NCBI RefSeq assembly: GCF_000698575.1
Contig: NZ_JFHD01000009.1
Location: forward strand, 124,001-188,000
Reading direction: 5' to 3'
Length of the DNA: 64,000 bases
From: Caballeronia zhejiangensis
GTDB lineage: Bacteria > Pseudomonadota > Gammaproteobacteria > Burkholderiales > Burkholderiaceae
Made by a program: the position numbers and the translations under genes. Below are positions 17,643 to 26,123 of this stretch, one piece after another. Position 1 is the stretch's first letter; each line of letters starts with the position of its first letter. The notes under the pieces are model-generated. The model was not told the origin of the DNA, ran no database searches, and saw only the letters and a list, made by a program, of their open reading frames with translations.

Positions 17643-18574
17643 TCTCCGCACGCGATCTGCTCGATCAGGCACGCACGATGGCCGCATGGCTGCGCGATCA
17701 GGAAAACGGCTATCTGCCGGCGGCGCGTCTGGTGCGCAGCATCCGCTGGGACACGCTGCACGAAGTGCCGCCGGGGGATGCGAGCGGGCGCACGCGGATC
17801 GAGCCGCCACGCAGCGAAATCCGCCAGCATTTCAAGCGGCTCGTGCTGCAGAAACAGTGGAACGAACTGCTCGAACGCGTCGAAGGCGCGTTCATGGAGG
17901 GCGTCAACCATCTGTGGTTCGACCTGCAGTATTTCCAGCACGTCGCGCTAGATAACGTGGGCGCGCCCTACAACGCATGGCGCGATCTGCTGCGCGCCGA
18001 CTTCGCGCGCTTTCTCGAACGGCTGCCGGGCATCGAGCGGCTCGCGTTCAACGACGGCACTCCGTTCGCCGACGACGCCACGCTCGAATGGATCGCCCGC
18101 CACGCCGTGGTGCGCGATCTGGAAGCGGGCGAGAGCGTGGCGTCGCTGCCGGTATCCGCGGATGCCGATGAGCACGCGGCAGGCGACTGGCCCGAAATCG
18201 AAGCGCAAGCGCGCGATCTGTCGTCACGCGAAGGCATCGAAGCGGCGTTTGCGTGGCTCGATGCGTTACCGGGCATGAAGACCGAACGCCATCGATATCT
18301 GCAACGCCTGGTGATGGCGCGCGTCGCCGACTCGGCGGGCCGTGCGGATACCGCGCTCGCGCTGCTCGCCGAATTGGACGCCGCGTCGCACTCGCTGCCG
18401 CTCACGCGCTGGGAACCGGCGCTGGTCTTCGAAGTAAAGCAGCAATTGATGCGCGCGCTCAAAACGCAAACCACGCGCAAAGACGCCGACAAAATCGCTC
18501 TGGGCTCGCGCATCAACGAATTGCGCAACGAACTGACCGTGCTCGATCCCGCCCGCGCGCTGACGCTTTCATAA
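17540..18574 (+). CDS. tssA: TssA C-terminal portion (VasJ-type), out of frame with its N-terminal part
   Basis: The open frame from GTG 17540 gives 344 residues: a Ser/Ala/Pro linker (about 20-35) then the VasJ-type C-terminal region, with RDLLDQARTMAAWLRDQENG, PAARLVRSIRWDTLHEVPP, GAFMEGVNHLWFDLQYFQHV and AFNDGTPFADD. TssA normally primes and caps sheath assembly through this C-terminal ring-forming part. It overlaps the N-terminal fragment by 103 bp in another frame; GTG 17540 has no convincing ribosome site, so whether this half is translated alone is open. Summed coding length (about 414 codons) is shorter than a usual VasJ-type TssA, in keeping with loss of part of the middle. Confidence 0.75.
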   Translation: MRAVERHDDAIQSAEPSASAPIPASSSLPSCGPIVSARDLLDQARTMAAWLRDQENGYLPAARLVRSIRWDTLHEVPPGDASGRTRIEPPRSEIRQHFKRLVLQKQWNELLERVEGAFMEGVNHLWFDLQYFQHVALDNVGAPYNAWRDLLRADFARFLERLPGIERLAFNDGTPFADDATLEWIARHAVVRDLEAGESVASLPVSADADEHAAGDWPEIEAQARDLSSREGIEAAFAWLDALPGMKTERHRYLQRLVMARVADSAGRADTALALLAELDAASHSLPLTRWEPALVFEVKQQLMRALKTQTTRKDADKIALGSRINELRNELTVLDPARALTLS

Positions 18575-18581
18575 CAAGGCA

Positions 18582-20441
18582 ATGAAGAACCCCTACGTAA
18601 TCGACGGCGATCTGAACGCCGATGTCGACAGCCGTTACGACGATCCGGTGCTCGGCTACTACGAAGCCGAGATGCGCTATCTGCGCGAGTCCGGGCGCGA
18701 ATTCGCCCGCGCGCATCCGGACCGTGCGCGCATGCTCAATCTGGACCGCGTCGGCGACCGCGATCCGTATGTCGAGCGGCTCTACGAAGGCTTCGCGTTC
18801 CTGACCGGCCGTCTGCAGCAGAAGCTCGACGACGAACTGCCCGAGTTGACCGAAGGCCTCGTCAGCCTCTTGTGGCCGCACTATCTGCGGATGATTCCGT
18901 CGTTGTCGGTCGTGGAGCTGATTCCGCTCGGCGAGAAGATGCAGAGCACGATTCTCGTCCCCGCGGGCGTGGCTGTACGGTCCGCGCCGATTCCGGTCCC
19001 GAAGGACGGCGGTGAAGGCATCACGCCCGAGACGGTGCAGTGCCTCTATCGCACGACGCAGGCCGTGACGCTTCAGCCGATCCAGATCGCGCGCGCCGGC
19101 CCCGCCGTGCGGAACGACGGCAAATCGGTCATTCGCATCGCGTTCGAGCTGGATCGTTCGACGCGTCGGGCGGAAACGGATCTGTCCCGCATCCGCCTTC
19201 ACTTGAGCGCGGAACTTCCGACGGCTTTCGCGATGCATCTGGCGCTTACCCGCCATGTCGAATCGATCGAATGGCGCGTGCCGGAAATACGCGATGGCGA
19301 GGCGCGCGCGCTCTCGGGCGTCACGCTCGAAGCAGCGGGTTTCTCGCCGGAAGAACGCCTGTGGCCGAAGGCGGACGCCGCGTTTTCCGGCTATCAACTG
19401 CTGCTCGAATACTTCACGTTCCGCGAGAAGTTCCTCTTCGTCGATATCTGCGGATTCGATCTCAATCAGCTTCCCGAAGCATCGACGCAATTCGAACTGG
19501 AGTTCGTGCTCAAGAAGGCGTATCCGGCAGACCAGCGTTTCACGAAGGACAACGTGCGCCTGTTCTGTTCGCCGGTCATCAATCTGTTTCAACTCGACGC
19601 GGAAACCGTCACGATCGATCATCACGAGACCGAGTATCGCGTGGTGCCGGCAGGCTATCAGGGCGGGCACGTCGAAACGTATTCCGTCGACGCAGTAGAG
19701 TCGTTCGATCACCTTACCTCGGAGCGCTACGAGTACGTGCCGTTCGCGACCTTTCGGCATCGCGGCGGGATGCTGCGGCACGAGTCGCCCGAGCGGTATT
19801 TCCATACGCGGGTGCGCGCGGGGCTGGATGGTCTGCATGAAACGTGGCTGATCTTGGGCGGCAACGCATGGGAGTCGATGGCGGATCTGCCCGAGGAAAG
19901 CCTGTCGCTGCGCGTGACCGGCACCAACGGGCTGCTGCCGCGCAAGGGCCTGCGCGAAGCACGTCTGGACGAACTCGCCGAGAGTACGCCGAACGTCGGT
20001 GGCGTGCGCAATCTCGTGGCGCCCACATTACCGCTCTATCCGCCCACGGGCGACCGCTTTCAATGGCGCGTGCTGTCGCATCTCGCGCCGAACTTCCTGT
20101 CGATGATGAACGCAGAAGTGCTGCGTGGCGCCCTCGCGCTCTACGACTGGACCAACGACGAGTTGAACCGAAGGCGGCTGGCGGGCATCCTGCATGTGTC
20201 GGAGGAATTGCTCGAAGAGATCACGGGCGGCGCGGTCGAGCGCGGCGTGCTGGTCGAAGTCACGCTGGATTCGCAAGCGTTCTCGGGCGAAGGCGATGTG
20301 ATGTTGTTCGGGGAGCTGCTGCATCGCTTCTTCGAGCTGTATGCAGAGGTGAACCTCTTCACGAAGCTCGCGCTGGTGACGCTGCCATCGAAGGCGCGCA
20401 TCGAATGGCCGCGCAGCAAGACGCATCGGGCGCCGCTATGA
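18582..20441 (+). CDS. tssF: T6SS baseplate protein TssF
   Basis: The 619-residue protein matches TssF (ImpG/VasA), a wedge component of the T6SS baseplate that pairs with TssG and TssK. The N-terminus is diagnostic: YYEAEMRYLRESGREFARAH, then DPYVERLYEGFAFLTGRLQQ and LVSLLWPHYLRMIPSLSVVE. The C-terminus contains TGDRFQWRVLSHLAPNFLSM, also typical. It starts 8 bp after the TssA stop and its stop overlaps tssG (ATGA), so the order tssA-tssF-tssG is kept. No truncation or frameshift is seen. Confidence 0.95.
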   Translation: MKNPYVIDGDLNADVDSRYDDPVLGYYEAEMRYLRESGREFARAHPDRARMLNLDRVGDRDPYVERLYEGFAFLTGRLQQKLDDELPELTEGLVSLLWPHYLRMIPSLSVVELIPLGEKMQSTILVPAGVAVRSAPIPVPKDGGEGITPETVQCLYRTTQAVTLQPIQIARAGPAVRNDGKSVIRIAFELDRSTRRAETDLSRIRLHLSAELPTAFAMHLALTRHVESIEWRVPEIRDGEARALSGVTLEAAGFSPEERLWPKADAAFSGYQLLLEYFTFREKFLFVDICGFDLNQLPEASTQFELEFVLKKAYPADQRFTKDNVRLFCSPVINLFQLDAETVTIDHHETEYRVVPAGYQGGHVETYSVDAVESFDHLTSERYEYVPFATFRHRGGMLRHESPERYFHTRVRAGLDGLHETWLILGGNAWESMADLPEESLSLRVTGTNGLLPRKGLREARLDELAESTPNVGGVRNLVAPTLPLYPPTGDRFQWRVLSHLAPNFLSMMNAEVLRGALALYDWTNDELNRRRLAGILHVSEELLEEITGGAVERGVLVEVTLDSQAFSGEGDVMLFGELLHRFFELYAEVNLFTKLALVTLPSKARIEWPRSKTHRAPL

Positions 20442-21535
20442 AGCCGCGCGATTTTCCGAATGTCGAGCCGCTGGTCGCGGCGTTGCTCGCACGCGCCCCG
20501 CGCATGAACTTCATGCAGTTGTGCCGGCTGTTCGAAGCGAGCGCGCCGGATCGTCCCGGTTTCGGTGAACGCGATACGCCCGCGCACGAGCCGGTGCGTT
20601 TCCGGTCGCGCGCGCGCATGGGTTTTCCCGCTGGCGAAATCGCTGCCGTCGAGTTCGATGACCTCGATGACGGCGGATACGGCGAACCGCTGCCGCCGAC
20701 GATCCGCACGACCTTCATGGGCCTGTACGGCGTAGACGCGGTGATGCCGACGCACTACCTCGACGACATCGCCATGCGCGAGGAAGGGCACGAAGCCGTC
20801 GAAGCGTTTCTGGACCAGTTCAATCACCGGTTCGTGACGCTGTTGTATCGCGCGTGGAAGAAGTACCGCTACCCGGAGACCTTCCGGCACGGCGGCGCCG
20901 ATCCGTACTCAAGGAACCTGCTGTGTCTCGCCGGCTTCGGCTGGGGCAATAAACCCGCGCGTGCGGGCTTGCCCGACTCCCGCATGCTCGCGCTTCTTGG
21001 TCTGCTCATTCAGCGCACGCGCACGCCGGAAGGGCTGGCGGGCGTGATCGCTTTGGGTGCGCCGGGCGTGGATGTGCGCGTCGACGAATTCTGGCCCGTG
21101 GCGAGGCGCGCGGGCCAAGGCCAGCCGCTAAGCGCGAAAGCGATGATGGAAGGCAAACCACGCGGGTTGGGCGGCGGCTACGTGCTCGGCAAGCGCGTGC
21201 ATTACCGCAGTCGCGCGGTGCGCGTGACGCTGCGTCCGACGAACGCGCAACAGGCGCACGACTTGTTGCCTGGTGCGTGGCTCCATCGCGATTTGATGGC
21301 CCTGGCGCGGCTCTATATCGGCACGAAGGCGGACGTGCATCTGCGCATGCAGATGTCCTCGCGATTCACGCCCGAGCCAATGGTGGGCAAAGCGCGTGCG
21401 CCCGTATCGCCGCGCCTGGGCTGGACGGTGGTGCTGCCCGTTCGGCAGGAACGCGAGATCACGGTCGAGTTGGGCGTCTGCGAAGCGTTTCCGGCACCGC
21501 AGCCGAACCCATACCTCGAACCGCATGCCGCATGA
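20438..21535 (+). CDS. tssG: T6SS baseplate protein TssG
   Basis: ATG 20438 overlaps the tssF stop and gives 365 residues. Family signs are the opening MNFMQLCRLFEASAP, RFRSRARMGFPAGEIAAVEF, TTFMGLYGVDAVMPTHYLDD and FLDQFNHRFVTLLYRAWKKY, then WPGAWL-type loop NAQQAHDLLPGAWLHRDLMAL. TssG links the TssF wedge to the hub around VgrG. Frames reaching back to 19844 are shadows of tssF. It overlaps or abuts the first tssJ copy at 21532-21544, so the operon continues. Confidence 0.93.
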   Translation: MKPRDFPNVEPLVAALLARAPRMNFMQLCRLFEASAPDRPGFGERDTPAHEPVRFRSRARMGFPAGEIAAVEFDDLDDGGYGEPLPPTIRTTFMGLYGVDAVMPTHYLDDIAMREEGHEAVEAFLDQFNHRFVTLLYRAWKKYRYPETFRHGGADPYSRNLLCLAGFGWGNKPARAGLPDSRMLALLGLLIQRTRTPEGLAGVIALGAPGVDVRVDEFWPVARRAGQGQPLSAKAMMEGKPRGLGGGYVLGKRVHYRSRAVRVTLRPTNAQQAHDLLPGAWLHRDLMALARLYIGTKADVHLRMQMSSRFTPEPMVGKARAPVSPRLGWTVVLPVRQEREITVELGVCEAFPAPQPNPYLEPHAA

Positions 21536-21543
21536 GAGGCCGA

Positions 21544-22077
21544 ATGATGTCGAAACCGAATCAAATGGCCTGCGCGGTGTTGCTCATTCTCGGGCTGTCA
21601 GGCTGCGGCCTCTGGCAGGCGACCTCCGACGGAGCCACGAGCGCTTATCAAGCGATGACCGACTGGCGCGTGAAAGCGGTCGACGTCGACATGCGCGCCC
21701 GTGCCGGCCTGAATCCGGACGCTTCGGGCCATCCGCATCCGGTGGCGGTGCGCGTCTATCAGTTGAAGGATCGCGCGCGCTTCGACAGCGCGTCGTTCAA
21801 CGAGCTTCTCCACCACGACCGCAGCGTGCTTGGGCGCGATCTGCAAGCGAGCGTGTCTGCCGTGGTCAATCCCGGCGCATCGGCGAGCGTGTCGCAGCCG
21901 ATGCAAAAGGAGACCGCGTTCATCGCAATTGCCGCGTTCTATCGGAACGCCGATCAGGCGGGCGGCTGGAAGCAGGTCATCGCGGCCAGGAAGCTCCCTG
22001 ACGACGCGCCGGTAAAGCTGACGCTGGCGGACAGCAAGCTCGATATGGAAAGCAAGGCGAAGGCGGGCAAGAAATGA
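21544..22077 (+). CDS. tssJ: T6SS outer-membrane lipoprotein TssJ, first copy
   Basis: Start is placed at ATG 21544 (ATG 21547 and an ATGA-overlapping ATG 21532 are alternatives); a GAGAGG precedes it. The 177-residue product has a lipoprotein signal with lipobox LSGC near residue 20, then the transthyretin-like TssJ body: VAVRVYQLKDRARFDSASF, VSAVVNPGASASVSQPM, FIAIAAFYRN and WKQVIAARKL. TssJ anchors the TssM periplasmic domain to the outer membrane. A second tssJ follows 103 bp later, an unusual duplication. Confidence 0.92.
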   Translation: MMSKPNQMACAVLLILGLSGCGLWQATSDGATSAYQAMTDWRVKAVDVDMRARAGLNPDASGHPHPVAVRVYQLKDRARFDSASFNELLHHDRSVLGRDLQASVSAVVNPGASASVSQPMQKETAFIAIAAFYRNADQAGGWKQVIAARKLPDDAPVKLTLADSKLDMESKAKAGKK

Positions 22078-22180
22078 CGCGCGGCAGCGTCTGTCGTCGC
22101 CATCGTAGCTAAAGGGCGGTCGCGACAAAAGACCGATGGCTTCAAACATCAAACCGAATCGAAATCGACAATAACCAGCA

Positions 22181-22951
22181 ATGCGGCACAACAGATTGAA
22201 CGAATTACGCGGCGATGGCCTCGTCGCCCGCGCGACCCGAAGCGTGAACTCGGCGCTCTTTTTCATCGGCGCGCTTACGCTCGCCGGCTGCGGCGCATGG
22301 CAGGCCACCAAGGACAGCACGGTAAGCGCAGCCGAGTGGCTCTTCACCACGCAAGTCAAGTCGATGAACGTCGAACTGAACGGTCGCGCCGCGTTGAACG
22401 AGAACGCGACCGGCCAGCCGCTTTCGACGGTGGTGCGGTTCTATCAGCTCAAGGATTCGAAGACCTTCGCGCAACTCGAATACGTCCAGTTGCAGAACGC
22501 CGATCTCGAACTGCTCAAGACGGATCTCGTCGCCACCAAGGACGTCGTGCTGCGCCCGGGCGCGAGCGCGAGCGTTGCCGAACCGATGCAGAAGGACGCC
22601 GAGTACGTTGGCGTAGTGGCGTTCTTCCGCTCGCCGAGCAGCAACGGCGTGTGGAAGCTGTTGATTCCGAAGAAGCAGTGGAAGGACACCGATCCGGTGA
22701 GAATCAGTGTGCAGAGCAATCTGCTCGTGCTCGAAGGTGCGGATCCGAAAGCCGTGAAACGCGATGCGCCGCAGCAGTCCGTATCGAACGCCGGGGCGGC
22801 TGCCGCGTCGGCGGCGTCGAGTGTCTCGGGAGCCGCCGCCGCGAGCAAAGCGGCGGCGCAGAGCGTCAACACGGCGACCGACGCGCTCACAAGCGCCAAA
22901 GCGAGCGCAAGTTCGCTCTCGAAGAGCGCCGGCGGGTTGCTTTCAAATTGA
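22181..22951 (+). CDS. tssJ: T6SS outer-membrane lipoprotein TssJ, second copy with Ala/Ser-rich tail
   Basis: The 256-residue product repeats the TssJ plan: lipobox LAGC around residue 36, STVVRFYQLKDSKTFAQLEY, VVLRPGASASVAEPMQ, YVGVVAFFRSPSSNGVWKLL. It is longer than the first copy because of a low-complexity Ala/Ser/Lys tail from about residue 195 to the end (for example AAAASAASSVSGAAAASKAA), which could be a disordered or coiled spacer in the periplasm. Sequence differences from the first copy are large, so this is an old duplication or two separately kept paralogues. It is the last T6SS gene; the next gene is convergent. Confidence 0.9.
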   Translation: MRHNRLNELRGDGLVARATRSVNSALFFIGALTLAGCGAWQATKDSTVSAAEWLFTTQVKSMNVELNGRAALNENATGQPLSTVVRFYQLKDSKTFAQLEYVQLQNADLELLKTDLVATKDVVLRPGASASVAEPMQKDAEYVGVVAFFRSPSSNGVWKLLIPKKQWKDTDPVRISVQSNLLVLEGADPKAVKRDAPQQSVSNAGAAAASAASSVSGAAAASKAAAQSVNTATDALTSAKASASSLSKSAGGLLSN

Positions 22952-22995
22952 ACGTGTCGGAATGGTCCACCCGGCAGACCAATTCTTACCTCGTC

Positions 22996-23928
22996 TCACG
23001 CATGCGAGTCGCCCGCAAACAGCGCGAGATATCCTTCCGGGTCGACCGGCTTCCCGCCCACACGCACCTCGAAATGCAGATGCGGTCCCGTCGATCGACC
23101 CGTCGAGCCCACCTCGGCGATAGTCTCGCGCGGCTCGACCTGCTGTCCGACGCGCACTTCGATCTTCGAAGCGTGAGCGTATCGCGTGATAAAGCCGTTG
23201 CCGTGATCGATCTCGACCGTATTGCCATAGCCCGGCATCGGTCCGGCGTGGATCACGCGGCCGCCGGCGGCCGCGAGAATCGGCGTACCTGTCGGGGCGA
23301 CCAGATCCACGCCCGGGTGGAAACTCAGGTGACGATTGAACGGATCCAGACGGTTCCCGAACGATGAACTCGTTCGTCCGAACGCGAGCGGACGACGCCC
23401 CGGAAAGGCTTCCCACGCCGCCTCGTGCTGCGCCGCGTCTTGTTCGAGCGCGCCAAGCGTCGTCGCCAGGCAGTCGAGTTCGTTGCTTCGGTTTCGCGGC
23501 TCCGGTCGCGCGTCGGCGGCCTGGCAAGGGCGGGGCGGAAGCTCTGGGCCGCCCGCTGCGTCGCTGGAGGCCGCGCGCACCGAGGCCACTGCGCTGGTCG
23601 CCGTGGCGCGCGGCGGTTTTGCGCGCAAGCGTTGATCGAACCCACTGAGCGTGTCCAACTGCGCAGCGAGCCGCTCCACGCGCGCATCGAGCGCGGCGTT
23701 CGACGCCTTCAGACGCGCGAGCTCATCGGCGTTGTAAGGGGCTTGGGCGTATCGGACGGCGGCGGGCTCCTGCGCACGCCGCATCTGAACGTCATACTGG
23801 CCCAGCGCGAGACCGCCTGCCAGCGCCAGCACCGCCACCGAGCAGGCAGTACCAACGATGGCGCGCAGCGCGCCTCGCCGCATCACGATGTAAAGATCGT
23901 TTTTCGAGCGCGAGATGACTGACACCAC
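22996..23928 (-). CDS. M23-family murein metallopeptidase, membrane-anchored
   Basis: Read on the minus strand from GTG 23928 (or GTG 23925), with AGGGAG six bases before; about 310 residues. An N-terminal membrane helix (ALRAIVGTACSVAVLALAGG) is followed by a coiled coil (ELARLKASNAALDARVERLA), a variable linker and an intact LytM/M23 domain: FHPGVDLVAP (His, Asp zinc ligands), GNTVEIDHGNGF, YAHASKIEV and GPHLHFEVRV (HxH). It should be a periplasmic DD-endopeptidase or an amidase activator in cell-wall remodelling. It converges on the T6SS operon with a 44-bp gap. Association with T6SS assembly through the wall is possible but unproven. Confidence 0.87.
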   Translation of the reverse strand: MVSVISRSKNDLYIVMRRGALRAIVGTACSVAVLALAGGLALGQYDVQMRRAQEPAAVRYAQAPYNADELARLKASNAALDARVERLAAQLDTLSGFDQRLRAKPPRATATSAVASVRAASSDAAGGPELPPRPCQAADARPEPRNRSNELDCLATTLGALEQDAAQHEAAWEAFPGRRPLAFGRTSSSFGNRLDPFNRHLSFHPGVDLVAPTGTPILAAAGGRVIHAGPMPGYGNTVEIDHGNGFITRYAHASKIEVRVGQQVEPRETIAEVGSTGRSTGPHLHFEVRVGGKPVDPEGYLALFAGDSHA

Positions 23929-24150
23929 CCTTATCTCCCTGCAATCAGTGCGAGTTTTGAGATGGTAGGAGCGCGCCGGATCTCGGCCTATCGGACGAAT
24001 CAGAGAAATTTGGGACAAGAGTCGATTCCGCGGCCTGCGCTATATCCGCTCATACATTCCGCCCTATATAAACAATAAAAATGTTTTGCTTTCATAGATG
24101 GTTCTTCTCCCTCAACATGAAGTGATCCGAAAAAGCAACTGGAGCGAGAC

Positions 24151-25602
24151 ATGGAAAGCACCGCGGATTTGAAGCGCTATGAATTGCTGATCAATGGCGA
24201 GTTCGTCCCGCCGAGCGGAGGCGACTACTCGACGAACCTCGATCCTTCGAACGAGAATCCGATCGCCCACGTCGCGCAAGGCACGTCCGCCGATGTCGAC
24301 CGCGCGGTGCAGGCGGCGCGCGCCGCGCTCAAGCCGTGGAATGCGATCCGCGCCGCCGAACGCGGCCGAATCCTGATGAAGCTTGCCGATCTCCTGCGCG
24401 AAAATCAGGAAGAACTCGCGGCGCTCGAAAGTCTCGATGCCGGCAAGCCGATCTCCGGCGTACAACGCCAGGACGTGCCCGCCGCCATCGATACGCTCGC
24501 CTACTATGCCGGCTGGTGCGACAAGATCAACGGCCAGGTCGTGCCCGCACGCCCCGACGCGCTGACCTACACCGTGCGCGAGCCGATCGGCGTCGTCGCG
24601 GCGATCGTGCCGTGGAATTTCCCGCTGATGATCGGCATGTGGAAGATCGCGCCCGCGCTCGCGTGCGGCTGCACGCTGATCGTCAAGCCGGCCGAAATCA
24701 CGCCGCTTTCGGCGCTGATGGTCGGGCGGCTCGCGCTGGAAGCCGGCGTGCCGCCGGGCGTGCTCAACATCGTGACCGGCAAGGGCTCGGTCGTCGGCGA
24801 TTCCCTCGTCGCGCATCCGGGCGTCGACAAGGTGACGTTCACCGGCTCGCCGTCCGTCGGGCGCGGCATTCTGCAGGGCGCGGCGGGCAACTTCAAGCGC
24901 GTCACGCTCGAACTAGGCGGCAAGTCCGCCAACGTGATCTTCGCGGATGCGAACATCGACGGCGCCGTGCGCGCGGCCGCATCGGGCATCTTCTTCAACG
25001 CGGGGCAAGTCTGCTCGGCGGGCTCGCGCATTCTCGCGCAGCGCGCCGTATACGACGAAGTCGTCGAGCGCCTCGCCCAGCGCGCGCAGACGATCAAGCT
25101 CGGCGATCCGTCCAAACGCGAAACCAACATGGGCCCGCTCATTTCCGCCAAGCAGATGAAGAGCGTGCTCGACTACGTGGACATCGGCACGGGCGAGGGC
25201 GCCTCGCTCGTGACAGGCGGCAAGCGCGCGGGCGAACGCGGCTATTTCGTGGAGCCGACGGTGTTCGCCAACGTCGAGCACGAGATGCGCATCTCGCAGG
25301 AAGAGATCTTCGGGCCGGTCGCGAGCGTGATTCCCTTCGACGACGAAGCCGACGCGCTGCGCATCGCCAACGGCACCGCGTACAGTCTCGCAGCGGGCGT
25401 CTGGAGCGCGGATATCGGCCGCGTGCATCGCATGGCCGCGGAATTGAAAGCGGGCACGGTCTGGGTCAATACCTACGGTTTCACGGACGTGCGCCTGCCG
25501 TGGGGCGGCGGCGGCGACTCGGGCTTCGGCCGCGAACATGGCGACGTCGCCATCGAGAATTTCACCGAGCCGAAGGCGGTCTGGGTGGCGCTGACGCCTT
25601 GA
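24151..25602 (+). CDS. NAD(P)-dependent aldehyde dehydrogenase family protein
   Basis: The 483-residue protein oxidises an aldehyde to its acid. All hallmarks are present: VPWNFPLMIGMWKIAPALAC, the nucleotide-loop FTGSPSVGRGIL, catalytic Glu254 in LELGGKSANV, nucleophile Cys288 in GQVCSAGSR, and EEIFGPVASVIPF near 390. The layout and WVNTYGFTDVRLPWGG tail are closest to betaine-aldehyde/phenylacetaldehyde-type ALDHs, but the substrate cannot be fixed. Start ATG 24151 follows CTGGAGCGAGAC. It stands alone between the M23 gene (divergent) and a convergent small gene, with a hairpin after it. Confidence 0.92.
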   Translation: MESTADLKRYELLINGEFVPPSGGDYSTNLDPSNENPIAHVAQGTSADVDRAVQAARAALKPWNAIRAAERGRILMKLADLLRENQEELAALESLDAGKPISGVQRQDVPAAIDTLAYYAGWCDKINGQVVPARPDALTYTVREPIGVVAAIVPWNFPLMIGMWKIAPALACGCTLIVKPAEITPLSALMVGRLALEAGVPPGVLNIVTGKGSVVGDSLVAHPGVDKVTFTGSPSVGRGILQGAAGNFKRVTLELGGKSANVIFADANIDGAVRAAASGIFFNAGQVCSAGSRILAQRAVYDEVVERLAQRAQTIKLGDPSKRETNMGPLISAKQMKSVLDYVDIGTGEGASLVTGGKRAGERGYFVEPTVFANVEHEMRISQEEIFGPVASVIPFDDEADALRIANGTAYSLAAGVWSADIGRVHRMAAELKAGTVWVNTYGFTDVRLPWGGGGDSGFGREHGDVAIENFTEPKAVWVALTP

Positions 25603-25638
25603 CGGAATGAACGCCGCGGCCAACCGCGGCGAAAGGGA

Positions 25639-25671
25639 AACGGGCGGTCCGACTCATCGAACCGCCCGTTT
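25639..25671. terminator. Stem-loop between convergent aldehyde dehydrogenase and small gene
   Basis: Arms AACGGGCGGT (25639-25648) and ACCGCCCGTT (25661-25670) pair over 10 bp with a 12-base loop. The T-run is short on both strands, so this is a plausible but not strong bidirectional terminator. A second smaller stem, GCCGCGG-CCAA-CCGCGGC, lies just before it. Confidence 0.6.
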
Positions 25672-25687
25672 GGATCGGAAAGACCCG

Positions 25688-26026
25688 TCAGACGCGCGCC
25701 GTTTCCTCGTTGCGCGCCCGCCAGAGCCGCGCCCGCTGCGTGCTGTCTTCATATTGGACCGTGTTTTGCCGGCAGGCTTCGATTGTCGAATTCTTGCGCT
25801 CGACGATCGCCTGGCAAAGAAACTCGGCGCTGTAGGCCGTCAGCAAATGCGGGGAATGGGTTGCGATGTACTGTGCGATCTTCCCGTAATCGCTATCCGC
25901 CGATGCCAGCGCGCGATACGTCTGCACATCCCAGCGGAACATCAGGTCGAGTTCTTCGAAAGCCGTGTTGAACGCGCAGACTTGCGCCTGAAGTTCGCGG
26001 TCATCGTCGTGCGTTGCATGGATCAT
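25688..26026 (-). CDS. Conserved-looking hypothetical protein, 112 residues
   Basis: Minus-strand gene starting at ATG 26026 with an excellent AGGAG six bases upstream. The protein is soluble and largely helical, acidic at the front and basic at the end, with no signal peptide or membrane helix. I recognise no family. It lies 97 bp downstream of a LysR gene on the same strand and converges on the aldehyde dehydrogenase; the gap in front is AT-rich and could carry its own promoter. The good ribosome site and codon use support a real gene. Confidence 0.68.
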   Translation of the reverse strand: MIHATHDDDRELQAQVCAFNTAFEELDLMFRWDVQTYRALASADSDYGKIAQYIATHSPHLLTAYSAEFLCQAIVERKNSTIEACRQNTVQYEDSTQRARLWRARNEETARV

Positions 26027-26123
26027 GATCGTCTCCTGTATGGCCGTGGGGCTTGAATGCAGGATAGAAAAGTCGATCCATATGCGATAGTTAAAGTTTT
26101 TTCGCTTATCTATTCAGAAAGAA

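Noticed and set aside
22996..23928. Idea that the M23 peptidase is a T6SS effector
   Set aside because: It has its own membrane anchor and coiled coil, lies on the opposite strand and has no immunity gene; a housekeeping or assembly role is more likely.
24151..25602. Idea that the aldehyde dehydrogenase belongs to the oxalate-type cluster
   Set aside because: It is separated by a hairpin and a convergent gene and has no copy of the 15-bp operator.
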